From NCBI GenBank assembly GCA_036404435.1, contig DASWZN010000032.1, forward strand, positions 124,001 to 188,000: 64,000 bases of DNA, given 5' to 3'. Shown here one piece after another: positions 16,335 to 25,047 of the stretch. The DNA comes from DASWZN01 sp036404435. Lineage in GTDB: Bacteria > Acidobacteriota > Terriglobia > Bryobacterales > Bryobacteraceae. Each line of letters opens with the position of its first letter. Position 1 is the first letter of the stretch. The position numbers were made by a program, and so were the translations under genes. Below the pieces are notes generated by a model. It worked only from the letters and a program-made list of their open reading frames with translations. It was not told the origin of the DNA and ran no database searches.

Positions 16335-18098
16335 ATGCAGGCGGCAAACCCACGTAGTGATCGGGAAGCGGAACGCCAGGGAACCGGAGGCGCGCGGCGC
16401 ACCGCCGTCCATCTGCTCCTGATCGTCGCCGTCGCGCTCATGGTCTGCTGGCCGGTGTTGCTCTTCGGGGTCCCTAACCTGGCACACGACTCCTCCTACC
16501 ACGCGCTTTTGCAAAGGAACTTCGCGCAGCAGCTCTGGGCGGGCGATTGGTATCCGCGCTGGCTCGCGGATCTGAATGGAGGTCTCGGTTCCCCCGTATT
16601 CTTCTTCTATCCTGCGCTGGCGAGTTATGCGTCCAGCGTTTTTCTCCCTTTTGTAGCGGGAAGGGATCCCGCCGGGTGGATTCAGGTCGGCCTGGGCTGC
16701 TCGCTATGCCTCATTCTCTCCGGCATATCCGCCTATTACTGGCTGCGCTTCCGGGGGGCGCCTGTGTCGGCCCTGTTTGGCGCGGCGATCTATGTCATCG
16801 CTCCGTATCACACGGCCATCGACTTGTATAACCGTGCAGCGGTGCCGGAACTCTGGACGTTCGTGTGGATGCCGCTCGTGCTGCTGTCTGTGGAGGGCGT
16901 GATTGCGAGACGACGGTGGGCCTTCCCTGCGTTGAGCTTCAGCTATGCCTTGTTGGTGTGCAGCCAGATCGGAGTGACGTTCTGCTTTTCGGCAGTGCCG
17001 GTCGCCGCTGCCCTTTGGCTAAGTGAACGCGGCCAGAGGATGCGAACAGCGCTGGCCACGGTCGCCGGGATGACGCTTGGGGCCGGCTTGGCGGCTATCT
17101 TTCTGTTGCCGGGGATGCTCGGCGGGGGCCGGATCCACATGGAGCCGCTGTTCGATGATTTTTACCATTACCGGCACTGGTTTCTGTTCCAGCTTCCCTC
17201 GCTACTCGATTACAAGTCTCGTCTGCTGTTTCTTACGCTGTCGATGGTGGCTTGCTTGGCCACGCTGTTTTGGGTGTGCCTGCTGCGCCGGCCTCCGCGT
17301 CGAGAGCGGTCCGCGGCGGTTTTCTATTTCGGGACGGGGGTGTTCGCGTTCTTCTTCATGACACAGGCCAGTTCTCCTTTCTGGCGGGTCATTCCCTATC
17401 TGAGATTCGCGCAGTTTCCTTATCGGTTCGGTACCCTGCTCACGCTGGCGGTAGCGGCGCTTTCTGCACTGGCGTTTTGCCGCATCCAGGAGCCTCGCCT
17501 CCGACCGTGGCTGTATCTGACGGCGTTCATCGTGCTGGGTTGGATTGGCGCGGACGCGTGGTCCGCTTCAGCCGCGTTTTCCGAGTGGAGGCGAGTTCCG
17601 GCGGAGAGGACACGGATAGACTCACTTCAGACGGCCACGTTTTGGCCGAAAACCAGCCCGCCCGGTCTTTGGGAAAAGGGCCGCTTGGAGCAGTTCCTTT
17701 CAGCTCACCCCGCAAGATCTTCGGAGCTGACGAGCGCAGCCAGCGGCCGGAGAATCGGTGGCGCGACCGTTGCCAGTTGGCGGCCCCGGAGGTTCGTGTT
17801 GAATGTGGACGCCCCGGAGGAGGCTCGCCTCGTCGTCAACCACTTCTACTATCCGGGCTGGCGCGGGCGCATCGGCGATTCGGACACCACGATTCCGGCC
17901 GGACCGACTTCCCCGGATGGACTGATTCAGATGGTAGTGCCCCGGGGCCGTTACAGCTTGGTTGTGGAGTTGGCCAGGGACGGGTACGAGAGGGCCGGGA
18001 TTGCGATCTCCTTGTGCTCGCTATCGATTGTGCTCGCCATGGGCGCAATGGGACTGATCAAGCCCCGGGTCGCGGCCGGCAGCCCAGTCGAGGACTGA
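16335..18098 (+). CDS. Polytopic membrane protein, PTPS-related / YfhO-like (GT-C fold type)
   Basis: A 587-residue protein with a short basic N-terminus, about 11-12 hydrophobic helices and a C-terminal periplasmic beta domain (about 440-560) before a last helix. The early loop ending HDSSYHALLQRNFAQQLWAGD and the PVFFFYPALASY stretch are typical of bacterial membrane proteins annotated as '6-pyruvoyl-tetrahydropterin synthase-related' or YfhO. These resemble GT-C glycosyltransferases that use lipid-linked sugars. It is transcribed divergently from korAB and overlaps the convergent glycosyltransferase-like gene by 78 bp. The start follows the extended -10 described above. The substrate is unknown. 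Confidence 0.75.
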   Translation: MQAANPRSDREAERQGTGGARRTAVHLLLIVAVALMVCWPVLLFGVPNLAHDSSYHALLQRNFAQQLWAGDWYPRWLADLNGGLGSPVFFFYPALASYASSVFLPFVAGRDPAGWIQVGLGCSLCLILSGISAYYWLRFRGAPVSALFGAAIYVIAPYHTAIDLYNRAAVPELWTFVWMPLVLLSVEGVIARRRWAFPALSFSYALLVCSQIGVTFCFSAVPVAAALWLSERGQRMRTALATVAGMTLGAGLAAIFLLPGMLGGGRIHMEPLFDDFYHYRHWFLFQLPSLLDYKSRLLFLTLSMVACLATLFWVCLLRRPPRRERSAAVFYFGTGVFAFFFMTQASSPFWRVIPYLRFAQFPYRFGTLLTLAVAALSALAFCRIQEPRLRPWLYLTAFIVLGWIGADAWSASAAFSEWRRVPAERTRIDSLQTATFWPKTSPPGLWEKGRLEQFLSAHPARSSELTSAASGRRIGGATVASWRPRRFVLNVDAPEEARLVVNHFYYPGWRGRIGDSDTTIPAGPTSPDGLIQMVVPRGRYSLVVELARDGYERAGIAISLCSLSIVLAMGAMGLIKPRVAAGSPVED

Positions 18099-19355
18099 GA
18101 TCAGGAAGACCCCCATTACGAGGGCAATGCTCCAGTCGAAGACGCCCCGGTAACGGTTGACGTACTGGAACACGAAGTACACACTCGGATACGTCAGCCA
18201 CAGGACTGCGATCACCGCAAGCGGGTCAAATTCTGCGGCGCGCCAGAGAGCAATCAGACCCAACAGGCCCAGAATGGTGAAGGCCGAGATCGGCAGGCTC
18301 AGCCAGCGCGGCTCCTCGAACGCGCCAAACCACATCTGGGCCGCGCGCATCGCACAGAGCACTGCGAATCTCCGCGGATGCGTTACGATCCATGCCTTGG
18401 CCTCCGTGAGCTTTTCCCGGTTATAGGCCAGCTCGCCCAGGCGGGCGACCCGCTGGGCCTCCTGCCGACTGGAATCGGGATGCAGGTTAACGCGATGGGT
18501 CCGACGGTTCAGAATGATGGTCGGTTGCGCCTCGTCGTTGTTTGCGTAGCTCAGCTCCAGCCCCAGATTGCTCCGCATGAACATCCAGCCGCCGAGCTCG
18601 CGGCGATTGCGTAGCGTCCAAGGAGTCACAACCAGCGCGGACCAAATCACGGCGAGCGCAACCCACCGTACGATCCTCAAGCGATGATGGGACGCCGCGA
18701 CCAAGTACACGGCCAAGCCCAGGTATGTGACGAGCAGACTCGGGCAGATGTGAAAGAGGGCTCCCCAGGAGACTCCGTAGAGGACGGCCTGCGGCCAGGA
18801 AGGCGTATTCTGCCGTTTGAGGTGCACGGTCCACGCCAGCAGAAACGCCAGGGCGATGGCGGCGTACGGGTCCTCCCAGATCGACCAGACATCAGCGGAT
18901 TTACGAAGGGGCAGAGCGGCCAGGGCGAATCCTCCCACCACACCCGCCCCGCCGGAGAGACCCGAGAGAGCCGCAATGCGCGGCAACAGGCCGTACAAGG
19001 CGGAGTAGGCGACGATGCCCAGGCAGAGCCGGACCCAGCCGCAAGCGATCCCCATCCCCAGCGCACGGTACAACAGCGCCACCAGGGTGGGAAAGAAGGG
19101 TGGGTTGTGAGCCGAGGGCCCCGTCGGTATGTCAAACGGATCCGCAAAGCGGCCCTGGGTCGCCAGCGTCACTCCGATATTCTGAGCTTCGCCGCGCCCC
19201 GTAAGTACGTCAACAGGCGCAAAAGTGAGGAGGGCGAAGCGGATGGCAGCGGCCAGGCTGAAAATCAGCAGAAAGCTCAACCACGGCCGCTGGCCGAGAT
19301 ATTCCAGGCAATCCCGCAAGCGCCCCGCCTGGTTTCGAAGTGCAGTGGATCTCAC
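18021..19355 (-). CDS. Membrane glycosyltransferase-like protein (GT39/ArnT-like)
   Basis: A 444-residue polytopic protein with about ten helices. The first luminal loop (VDVLTGRGEAQNIGVTLATQ, then HNPPFFPTLVALLYRALG) corresponds to the acidic catalytic loop of GT-C/PMT-family enzymes that transfer sugars from polyprenyl phosphate. A hydrophilic C-terminal section carries RRFAVLCAMRAAQMWFG. The GTG at 19355 has GAGGAG about 9 bp upstream. It probably acts on cell-envelope glycans in the inner membrane with the convergent 16335-18098 protein as a functional neighbour; that link is inferred from proximity only. Confidence 0.7.
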   Translation of the reverse strand: MRSTALRNQAGRLRDCLEYLGQRPWLSFLLIFSLAAAIRFALLTFAPVDVLTGRGEAQNIGVTLATQGRFADPFDIPTGPSAHNPPFFPTLVALLYRALGMGIACGWVRLCLGIVAYSALYGLLPRIAALSGLSGGAGVVGGFALAALPLRKSADVWSIWEDPYAAIALAFLLAWTVHLKRQNTPSWPQAVLYGVSWGALFHICPSLLVTYLGLAVYLVAASHHRLRIVRWVALAVIWSALVVTPWTLRNRRELGGWMFMRSNLGLELSYANNDEAQPTIILNRRTHRVNLHPDSSRQEAQRVARLGELAYNREKLTEAKAWIVTHPRRFAVLCAMRAAQMWFGAFEEPRWLSLPISAFTILGLLGLIALWRAAEFDPLAVIAVLWLTYPSVYFVFQYVNRYRGVFDWSIALVMGVFLISVLDWAAGRDPGLDQSHCAHGEHNR

Positions 19356-19380
19356 TCGCTGTTACTCCTCGGTCATCTCC

Positions 19381-19971
19381 TCAGTGTGCGCTCGCGCGGC
19401 CGTAGCCTCCGAAGTACCATCTGACCCCGACGGTCGTGTACATGCCGTAGGGCCCGTCAGGGCGCAGTATGAGCGAGTTGGGCCAACCAGCGTAGCGGCC
19501 TAGCCGGTTCGTTTGATGGTGTGTCACCCTGAGCTCGAGCTGGCGCGGCAACATTACGCCCGCTCCGAAGGCATCCTCCCACAGGATGCCCGAGGCCGAT
19601 GCCGTGTACTTCAACTGCGGGACGTTGTCGCCACCGAAGAGTTGCGGCGCCACGAACAGGAACACTCGCTTCAGCGGGGTTCTCCCGAATGGTTGGAGCT
19701 CGACGTAGCCGCTCCAGATGTATCGGGCGTAGTCGGCGCAATTCTGGGCGCCGGGGGCTAGCGGACCCACGTGCGGCGCGCACATGCCGAGGTCCGGCTC
19801 GTTGTGCGGAGGCGCCACCTCGAAATCGACGTATCCGCGCAGGAAATTGTGCGGCAACAGCAGGCGGTCCTCCGCGACCGCGTCTTTTGGTTGGGCGCGG
19901 GCATTCTCGTTGGTTTGCGCCGCGCACGCGGCGCAGAGCAGCAGGCCGGCTGCCATCGTTAGCGTTCTCAT
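19381..19971 (-). CDS. Secreted or outer-membrane protein of unknown function
   Basis: A 196-residue protein. The ATG at 19971 has GGAAGGGA upstream and begins MRTLTMAAGLLLCAACAAQ, a clear signal peptide. The Leu-Leu-Cys-Ala/Cys pair could be a lipobox, but the AQT cleavage site is also good. The mature part alternates short hydrophobic strands (YVDFEVAP, VFLFVAPQLFGG, LELRVTHHQ, MYTTVGVRWYFGGYGRASAH) and ends in an aromatic strand like an outer-membrane beta-barrel. An in-frame upstream start at 20073 would bury the signal peptide and is rejected. It lies directly upstream of and divergent to the his leader. Confidence 0.7.
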   Translation of the reverse strand: MRTLTMAAGLLLCAACAAQTNENARAQPKDAVAEDRLLLPHNFLRGYVDFEVAPPHNEPDLGMCAPHVGPLAPGAQNCADYARYIWSGYVELQPFGRTPLKRVFLFVAPQLFGGDNVPQLKYTASASGILWEDAFGAGVMLPRQLELRVTHHQTNRLGRYAGWPNSLILRPDGPYGMYTTVGVRWYFGGYGRASAH

Positions 19972-20052
19972 GATTCCCTTCCTGGATTCGCGCGGACCCA
20001 CTGGCGCGACAGCGCGGAAACGCTCTACACTAGCACATCCAACGGGTGGGCA

Positions 20053-20061
20053 TGTTATACT
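20053..20061 (+). promoter_or_regulatory. Extended -10 promoter of the his operon
   Basis: TGTTATACT matches TGnTATAAT. Transcription would begin at about 20068, four bases before the leader-peptide ATG at 20072. No -35 hexamer is apparent, which is common with an extended -10. Confidence 0.55.
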
Positions 20062-20071
20062 CGTGATTTCC

Positions 20072-20140
20072 ATGCGAGTCTTGTCCGTCGCCCGGCGCCA
20101 TCCTCATCCTCATCGCGGGCGGAATCTGCCGACGGGCTGA
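20072..20140 (+). CDS. hisL: His operon leader peptide
   Basis: A 22-residue ORF beginning MRVLSVARRHPHPHRGRN and ending in TGA. It contains three His codons alternating with Pro (CAT CCT CAT CCT CAT), an arrangement suited to ribosome stalling when charged tRNA-His is scarce. It lies between a strong extended -10 and an intrinsic terminator, directly before hisI. That is the architecture of a translation-coupled attenuator. It differs from the enterobacterial leader, which has seven consecutive His codons. Function is inferred from position and composition; the start-proximal promoter suggests near-leaderless translation. Confidence 0.75.
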   Translation: MRVLSVARRHPHPHRGRNLPTG

Positions 20141-20167
20141 CTGCTGAGAAGGAAAGCAATCGAACGC

Positions 20168-20198
20168 AAAGCCCGCCGGAGGCCAGGCGGGCTTTTTT
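20168..20198 (+). terminator. Intrinsic terminator of the his attenuator
   Basis: The stem AAAGCCCGCC pairs with GGCGGGCTTT across an 8-base loop and is followed by a run of six T. It lies 27 bp after the leader peptide stop and 40 bp before hisI. The segment CGGGCT (20133-20138) is complementary to AGCCCG in the left stem arm and could form the competing antiterminator. Confidence 0.85.
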
Positions 20199-20238
20199 GT
20201 TAGCTCCGCGGCTTTGCCGGGCGGGCAATAGGAACGAC

Positions 20239-20619
20239 ATGAAGCTGGATTTCACCAAACTCGACGGGCTCGTGCCCGCTGTCATTCAGGACCACGCGAG
20301 CGGCCGTGTGCTCATGGTCGGATTCATGAACGAGGAGGCCTTCCGGCGGACGGTGGAAACCGGCTTCGCCACCTTCTACAGCCGCTCCCGGAAGAAGCTG
20401 TGGATGAAAGGCGAGAGCTCCGGCCACCGCCTGGCGGTCAAGGAGATTTCGACCGATTGCGACCTGGACTCGGTGCTGGTGCGCGTCGATGCGCTCGGTC
20501 CGGGCGTGTGCCACAACGGCTACCAGAGCTGCTTCTACCGCCGCTACGAAGACGGCGGCTGGGTGGAATCGGAGCCGCGCACCTACGATCCCGGCGCGGT
20601 CTACGGAGGCCAGTCATGA
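20239..20619 (+). CDS. hisI: Phosphoribosyl-AMP cyclohydrolase
   Basis: Third step of histidine synthesis: opens the purine ring of phosphoribosyl-AMP. The 126-residue protein is the cyclohydrolase domain alone, without the HisE pyrophosphohydrolase domain. Conserved residues are visible: LMVGFMNEEAF, FYSRSRKKLWMKGESSGH, TDCDLDSVLVRVD and the metal-binding CHNGYQSCFYR. The ATG at 20239 gives MKLDFTKLDG; a frame-open upstream extension overlaps the terminator and is rejected. The stop overlaps the hisG start in ATGA. It is the first structural gene of the operon behind the attenuator. Confidence 0.93.
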   Translation: MKLDFTKLDGLVPAVIQDHASGRVLMVGFMNEEAFRRTVETGFATFYSRSRKKLWMKGESSGHRLAVKEISTDCDLDSVLVRVDALGPGVCHNGYQSCFYRRYEDGGWVESEPRTYDPGAVYGGQS

Positions 20620-21485
20620 AGCTGAAACTCGGAATTCCCAAAGGCAGCCTCGAGAACGCCACCATCGACCTGTTCCGGCGCGCCGGCTTCAACATCACCA
20701 CCAGCAGCCGCTCCTACTTCCCGGCTATCGACGACCCCGAGATCGAGTGCATGCTCATCCGCGCCCAGGAGATGGCGCGCTACGTCGAGGACGGCGTGCT
20801 CGACGCCGGGCTGACCGGCCGCGACTGGGTGGAGGAAAACGAAGCCCACGTCCACACGGTCTGCGATCTGATTTACGCCAAGCAGAGCTTCGGCAAAGTG
20901 CGCTGGGTACTGGCGGTGCCCGAGGCTTCGGCCATCCGCTCGGTGAAGGACCTGGAAGGGAAGATCGTCGCCACGGAGCTGGTCGCTACCACCAAACGGT
21001 ACCTGGCCGCCAACTGCGTGAAGGCCAAGGTGGAGTTCAGTTGGGGCGCCACGGAAGTGAAACCGCCGGAGCTGGCCGACGCCATCGTCGAGGTCACCGA
21101 GACCGGCTCCTCGCTGCGTGCCAACAAGCTGCGCATCATCGAGACCGTACTCGAATCGAACACGCAGCTCATCGCCAACCTGGAAGCCTGGAACGACGAG
21201 TGGAAGCGGCACAAACTCGAAGACATCCGGATGCTCCTCGAAGGCGCCATCAACGCGCTGGGCAAGGTGGGACTGATGCTGAACGTGAGCCGCGACTGTC
21301 TCCAGGCCGTGCTCGAGGTGCTGCCCGCGCTCAAGAATCCCACCATCTCTCAGCTCAGCCAGGGCGACTGGCTGGCCGTCAACACCATCCTCGACGAATC
21401 TACCGTGCGCACCATCATTCCGCGGCTCAAGAAGGCGGGGGCGGAGGGCATCGTCGAGTATCCGCTGAACAAGATCGTGATGTAG
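20616..21485 (+). CDS. hisG: ATP phosphoribosyltransferase, long form
   Basis: Commits PRPP and ATP to histidine synthesis. The 289-residue length, with a C-terminal ACT-like regulatory section (about 215-289), identifies the long, self-regulated HisG that needs no HisZ partner. Landmarks are IPKGSLENATIDLFRRAG, DAGLTGRDWVEEN and the PRPP-binding segment EVTETGSSLRANKLRII. ATGA overlap with hisI and GGAGGC upstream support the start at 20616. Feedback inhibition by histidine is expected from the family, adding a second control level to the attenuator. Confidence 0.95.
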   Translation: MKLKLGIPKGSLENATIDLFRRAGFNITTSSRSYFPAIDDPEIECMLIRAQEMARYVEDGVLDAGLTGRDWVEENEAHVHTVCDLIYAKQSFGKVRWVLAVPEASAIRSVKDLEGKIVATELVATTKRYLAANCVKAKVEFSWGATEVKPPELADAIVEVTETGSSLRANKLRIIETVLESNTQLIANLEAWNDEWKRHKLEDIRMLLEGAINALGKVGLMLNVSRDCLQAVLEVLPALKNPTISQLSQGDWLAVNTILDESTVRTIIPRLKKAGAEGIVEYPLNKIVM

Positions 21486-21487
21486 CC

Positions 21488-22732
21488 ATGATCCGGATCC
21501 TTCCATTTAGCGGGGCGGGGAAGCTCCTCAAGCGGCGGGCGGCGCGGCTCAGCGAGGCCGAGGAGACGGTGCGGCCGATCCTCGAGGCCGTGCGCGAACG
21601 CGGCGATAAGGCGCTTCTCGAGTTCGCGCGGCGGTACGACGGCCTCGATCGGAAGACCGTGCGCGTGCCCGAGCGCGAGCTGGCCGAGGCGGCGAAGCGT
21701 CTGCCGCGCGAGCTGCGCAACGCCGTCCGCGACGCGTCCAAGAATATCCGGGCGTTCGCAACGATGCAGTTGCCCCGGGAGAAGATGGAGAGCCTCGATC
21801 CGGGCCTGTCCGTGGGCCAGATCGTCCGGCCGCTCGATGCGGTGGCGGCGTACATTCCCTCGGGGCGCTACCCGCTGCCTTCCACGCTCATGATGACGGC
21901 GATTCCGGCGCAGGTGGCGGGCGTCCCGCGGATCTGCGTGGCTTCGCCGCGGCCGGTGGCGGCGATCTACGGCGTGGCCTCGATGCTCGGCCTGACGGAG
22001 ATATTCCAGATGGGCGGAGCGCACGCCATCGCCGCGTTCGCTTATGGCACGCGCACTGTCCCCAAGGTGGACCGCATCGTGGGGCCGGGCAACATCTATG
22101 TCGCCGCGGCCAAGAAGCTGCTGGCCGGCGAGGTGGGCATCGATTTCATCGCCGGGCCGACCGAGATCCTCATCATCGCGGAAGACGGAGATCCGAAGGT
22201 GCTGGCGGCCGACATGCTGGCCCAGGCCGAGCACGACGTGGATGCCGCGGCCATCCTGCTGACCACCTCCGAGCCGCTAGCGCGCGCGGTGGCCGCTGAG
22301 GTGGAACGGCAGCTCGCCGTGCTGCCCACCGCGCCCGTGGCCGCGAAGGCCATCGCGAAGAACAGCGCGATCGTTTTGGTGGAGTCGGTCGGACAGGCCA
22401 TCGAGCTTGCGAACGATTTCGCGCCCGAGCACCTCAGCATTCCGTCCATGGCGCTGCTTGGCGAGGTCCGCCACGCGGGCAGCGTCTTTGTGGGCCCGCA
22501 CAGCCCGGAGGCGGCCGGCGATTACGCGTCGGGCCCCAACCACGTGCTGCCGACAAGCGGGGCGGCCCGGTTGCGCGGCGGCCTCTCGGCGGCGGATTTC
22601 GTCAAGGTGATTTCGGTGCAGAAGCTCAGCGCGGCCGCGCTCGAGCGCCTGAGGCCCACGATCACTACGCTGGCGCGCGCCGAGGGCCTGGAAGCGCACG
22701 CGCGCTCGGTGGAGGTGCGCGGCAATGGCTGA
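21488..22732 (+). CDS. hisD: Histidinol dehydrogenase
   Basis: Last two oxidations of the pathway, histidinol to histidine with NAD+ and Zn2+. The 414-residue protein contains the HisD core: YIPSGRYPLPSTLMMTAIPA, FQMGGAHAIAAFAYGT, GPGNIYVAAAKK, GIDFIAGPTEILI, QAEHDVDA and FAPEHL, with the catalytic Glu/His and Zn ligands in place. The ATG at 21488 lies 2 bp after hisG, and its 3' end overlaps hisC by 8 bp. Confidence 0.95.
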   Translation: MIRILPFSGAGKLLKRRAARLSEAEETVRPILEAVRERGDKALLEFARRYDGLDRKTVRVPERELAEAAKRLPRELRNAVRDASKNIRAFATMQLPREKMESLDPGLSVGQIVRPLDAVAAYIPSGRYPLPSTLMMTAIPAQVAGVPRICVASPRPVAAIYGVASMLGLTEIFQMGGAHAIAAFAYGTRTVPKVDRIVGPGNIYVAAAKKLLAGEVGIDFIAGPTEILIIAEDGDPKVLAADMLAQAEHDVDAAAILLTTSEPLARAVAAEVERQLAVLPTAPVAAKAIAKNSAIVLVESVGQAIELANDFAPEHLSIPSMALLGEVRHAGSVFVGPHSPEAAGDYASGPNHVLPTSGAARLRGGLSAADFVKVISVQKLSAAALERLRPTITTLARAEGLEAHARSVEVRGNG

Positions 22733-23783
22733 TGCCCCGCGCCCGCGCCAGGCCGTCCTGAACATGGCGCCCTACTCGCCGCCCACCGCCGGCCGCTCCG
22801 GCAAGCTGCGCCTCGATTTCAACGAGAACACCGTGGGCTGCTCGCCGCGCGTGCTGGAGGCCCTGCGCGAGCGGATCGGCGCGAGCGATCTGGCCGTGTA
22901 TCCCGAGTACGGCGAAGCTAAGGGCGCCGTCGCGGAGTTCTTCGGCGTGCCGCCGCAGAACCTGCTGTTCACCAATGGCACGGACGAGGCCATCCAGGTG
23001 CTGATCAACACCTACGTGGACGATGGCGACGAAGTTCTGCTGCTGCGGCCGTCCTACGCGATGTACCGCTTCTATGCCGACGTGGCGGGCGCGGCGGTGC
23101 GCGAAGTCGGCTATCGCGAGGCGGACCTCGCGTTCCCGCTCGAAGAGCTGCTGGAGGCGGCGGGCCCGGCCACGCGCGCTATCCTCATCGCGAACCCGAA
23201 CAACCCGACCGGCAGCGCCGTCTCGCTCGAAGGGATCGAGCGGATTCTGGACCGCGCGCCCGCGGCCGCCGTTTTGATCGACGAAGCCTATTTCGAGTTC
23301 TGCGGCATCACCGCTCTGCCGCTCCTCGCCGGCCGGCCAAACCTGTTCGTGAGCCGCACGTTCTCGAAAGTCTACGGCATGGCCGCGATGCGCATCGGAT
23401 GCCTGATGTCGCAGGCCGGCAACATCGCCTTCCTGCACAAGGCGCAGTCGCCCTACAGCGTGAACGCGCTGGCGGTGCTGGCGGCGAGCGTGGCCATCCA
23501 GGACCGGGCCTACGTCGAGAACTACGTGGCCGAGGCGCTTCGCGCGCGCGAGATGCTGTGCCGCGGGCTCGACCGGCTGGGCATCGGGTATTACCCCAGC
23601 CAGGGGAATTTCATCCTGGCGAAGATCGGGCCGCGCTCGATCGAGATCCGCGACCGCCTGCGCGAGAAGAGCGTGCTGGTGCGCGACCGCAGCTACGAGA
23701 TCGCCGGCGCGGTGCGCATTACGGCCGGGACGCGCGAACAAACCGAGCGGTTCCTGGACGAACTGGAGAAGATCTGGCGATGA
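22725..23783 (+). CDS. hisC: Histidinol-phosphate aminotransferase
   Basis: PLP enzyme that transfers the amino group from glutamate to imidazole acetol phosphate. The fold-type I signature is present: LDFNENTVGCSPRVLEAL, NGTDEAIQVLINTYV, ANPNNPTGS, DEAYFEFCG and the PLP-lysine in SRTFSKVYGMAAMRIG. The length of 352 is typical. The start overlaps hisD by 8 bp; the stop overlaps the HAD gene in ATGA. Confidence 0.94.
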   Translation: MADAPRPRQAVLNMAPYSPPTAGRSGKLRLDFNENTVGCSPRVLEALRERIGASDLAVYPEYGEAKGAVAEFFGVPPQNLLFTNGTDEAIQVLINTYVDDGDEVLLLRPSYAMYRFYADVAGAAVREVGYREADLAFPLEELLEAAGPATRAILIANPNNPTGSAVSLEGIERILDRAPAAAVLIDEAYFEFCGITALPLLAGRPNLFVSRTFSKVYGMAAMRIGCLMSQAGNIAFLHKAQSPYSVNALAVLAASVAIQDRAYVENYVAEALRAREMLCRGLDRLGIGYYPSQGNFILAKIGPRSIEIRDRLREKSVLVRDRSYEIAGAVRITAGTREQTERFLDELEKIWR

Positions 23784-24454
23784 GCGGCCGCATTCTCGTA
23801 TTCGACATGGACGGCGTGCTGGTAGACGTCACCGAGTCCTATCGCGAGGCGATCCAGCAGACCGTGGAGCACTTCACCGGCCGGCGCGTTACGGGCGAGC
23901 GGATCCAGGATTACAAGAACCAGGGCGGCTGGAATAACGACTGGGATCTCTCGCACCACTTCATCAAAGGCTTCGGCGTCGAGGCGCCGTACGGCGACGT
24001 GGTCGACTACTTCAACGCCATTTTCCTGGGCGCCGGTGGATTGATTCACCGGGAGCGCTGGGTGGCCCGCGACGGGCTGCTCGACCGCCTCGCGAAGCGC
24101 TACCAACTGGCGTTGTTCACGGGCCGGCTGATGGTGGAGGTCGAGGTGACGCTCGGCCGGTTCGCGCGCAACCTGCGCTTCGACCCAATGATCACGGCCG
24201 ATGAGGCGGCTGCCCCGAAGCCCTCTCCGGAGGGCCTGCTGCGGATCGCCCGGCTGAATCCGGGCAAGGACCTGTGGTACGTGGGCGACGCGGTGGACGA
24301 CGCGCGCAGCGCCCGGCAGGCGGGCGTTCCTTTCATCGGCATCGCCGCGCCGATGAGCCTGCGCCGGGGCGAGTTAGTGGAATTGTTCCGGTCCGAAAAC
24401 GCCATCGCCGTTCTCGACGACATCAACCAACTGGAGGGCGTGCTGCCGCAATGA
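23780..24454 (+). CDS. HAD-superfamily phosphatase, candidate histidinol-phosphatase
   Basis: A 224-residue HAD subfamily IA hydrolase with all four motifs: FDMDGVLVD (nucleophile Asp), LFTGR, the Lys in APKPSPEGL, and VGDAVDDARSA. It sits between hisC and hisB with 4-bp overlaps on both sides. hisB here encodes only the dehydratase and no PHP-type HisK is present. This gene is therefore the obvious candidate for dephosphorylating histidinol phosphate. HAD proteins of this type are known beside his genes in other phyla, but substrate assignment is inferred from context. Confidence 0.8.
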   Translation: MSGRILVFDMDGVLVDVTESYREAIQQTVEHFTGRRVTGERIQDYKNQGGWNNDWDLSHHFIKGFGVEAPYGDVVDYFNAIFLGAGGLIHRERWVARDGLLDRLAKRYQLALFTGRLMVEVEVTLGRFARNLRFDPMITADEAAAPKPSPEGLLRIARLNPGKDLWYVGDAVDDARSARQAGVPFIGIAAPMSLRRGELVELFRSENAIAVLDDINQLEGVLPQ

Positions 24455-25038
24455 GAACCGCCACCATAGAGCGCAACACCAAAGAGACGCGCATCCGCGG
24501 GCGCCTCCGCATCGAAGGCCGCGGCCGTTACGAGATTTCGACGGGCGTGCGGTTCCTCGACCACATGCTCGAGCTGTTCGCCCGGCACGGCGGCTTCGAC
24601 CTGGACCTGAAGGCCGAGGGCGACCTCGACGTTGACCAGCACCACACCGTGGAGGACGTGGGCATCGTGCTTGGGGAGCTGTTCGCACAGGCCTTGGGCG
24701 ACCGCCGCGGCATCAACCGCGCCGGGTATTTCGTGATGCCGATGGACGAGACGCTGGCGGTGGCCGCGGTCGATCTCGGCGGGCGGCCGTTCCTGGTTTA
24801 CAGCGACAAGGTGAAGGTGCGGCTGGTGGGCGATCTCCAGGCGGAGTTGCTGGAGGACTTCTTTCACGGCTTCACTACGCACGCCGGAGCGAACCTGCAC
24901 GTGAAGGTGCTCGACGGCCGCTCGAGCCACCACAAAGTGGAGGCCGTGTTCAAATGCTTCGCGCGGGCGATGCGGTTCGCCTGCTCGAAGGACAAGCGCC
25001 TGCGCGGGGAGCTGCCTTCGACCAAGGGGCTGCTATGA
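24451..25038 (+). CDS. hisB: Imidazoleglycerol-phosphate dehydratase
   Basis: Converts imidazole glycerol phosphate to imidazole acetol phosphate. The monofunctional 195-residue form has the two Mn-binding repeats: GVRFLDHMLELFARHGGFDL with DQHHTVEDVGI, and FFHGFTTHAGANLHV with SSHHKVEAVFKCFARAM. It lacks the N-terminal phosphatase domain found in enterobacterial HisB, which fits the separate HAD gene upstream. The stop is followed by a palindromic repeat before hisH. Confidence 0.95.
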   Translation: MRTATIERNTKETRIRGRLRIEGRGRYEISTGVRFLDHMLELFARHGGFDLDLKAEGDLDVDQHHTVEDVGIVLGELFAQALGDRRGINRAGYFVMPMDETLAVAAVDLGGRPFLVYSDKVKVRLVGDLQAELLEDFFHGFTTHAGANLHVKVLDGRSSHHKVEAVFKCFARAMRFACSKDKRLRGELPSTKGLL

Positions 25039-25047
25039 GAGATCGGT

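Noticed and set aside
20088..20215. Metabolite riboswitch upstream of hisI
   Set aside because: The leader is short and contains a His-rich coding sequence plus terminator, which is better explained by ribosome-stalling attenuation. No T-box or other known riboswitch core was seen.
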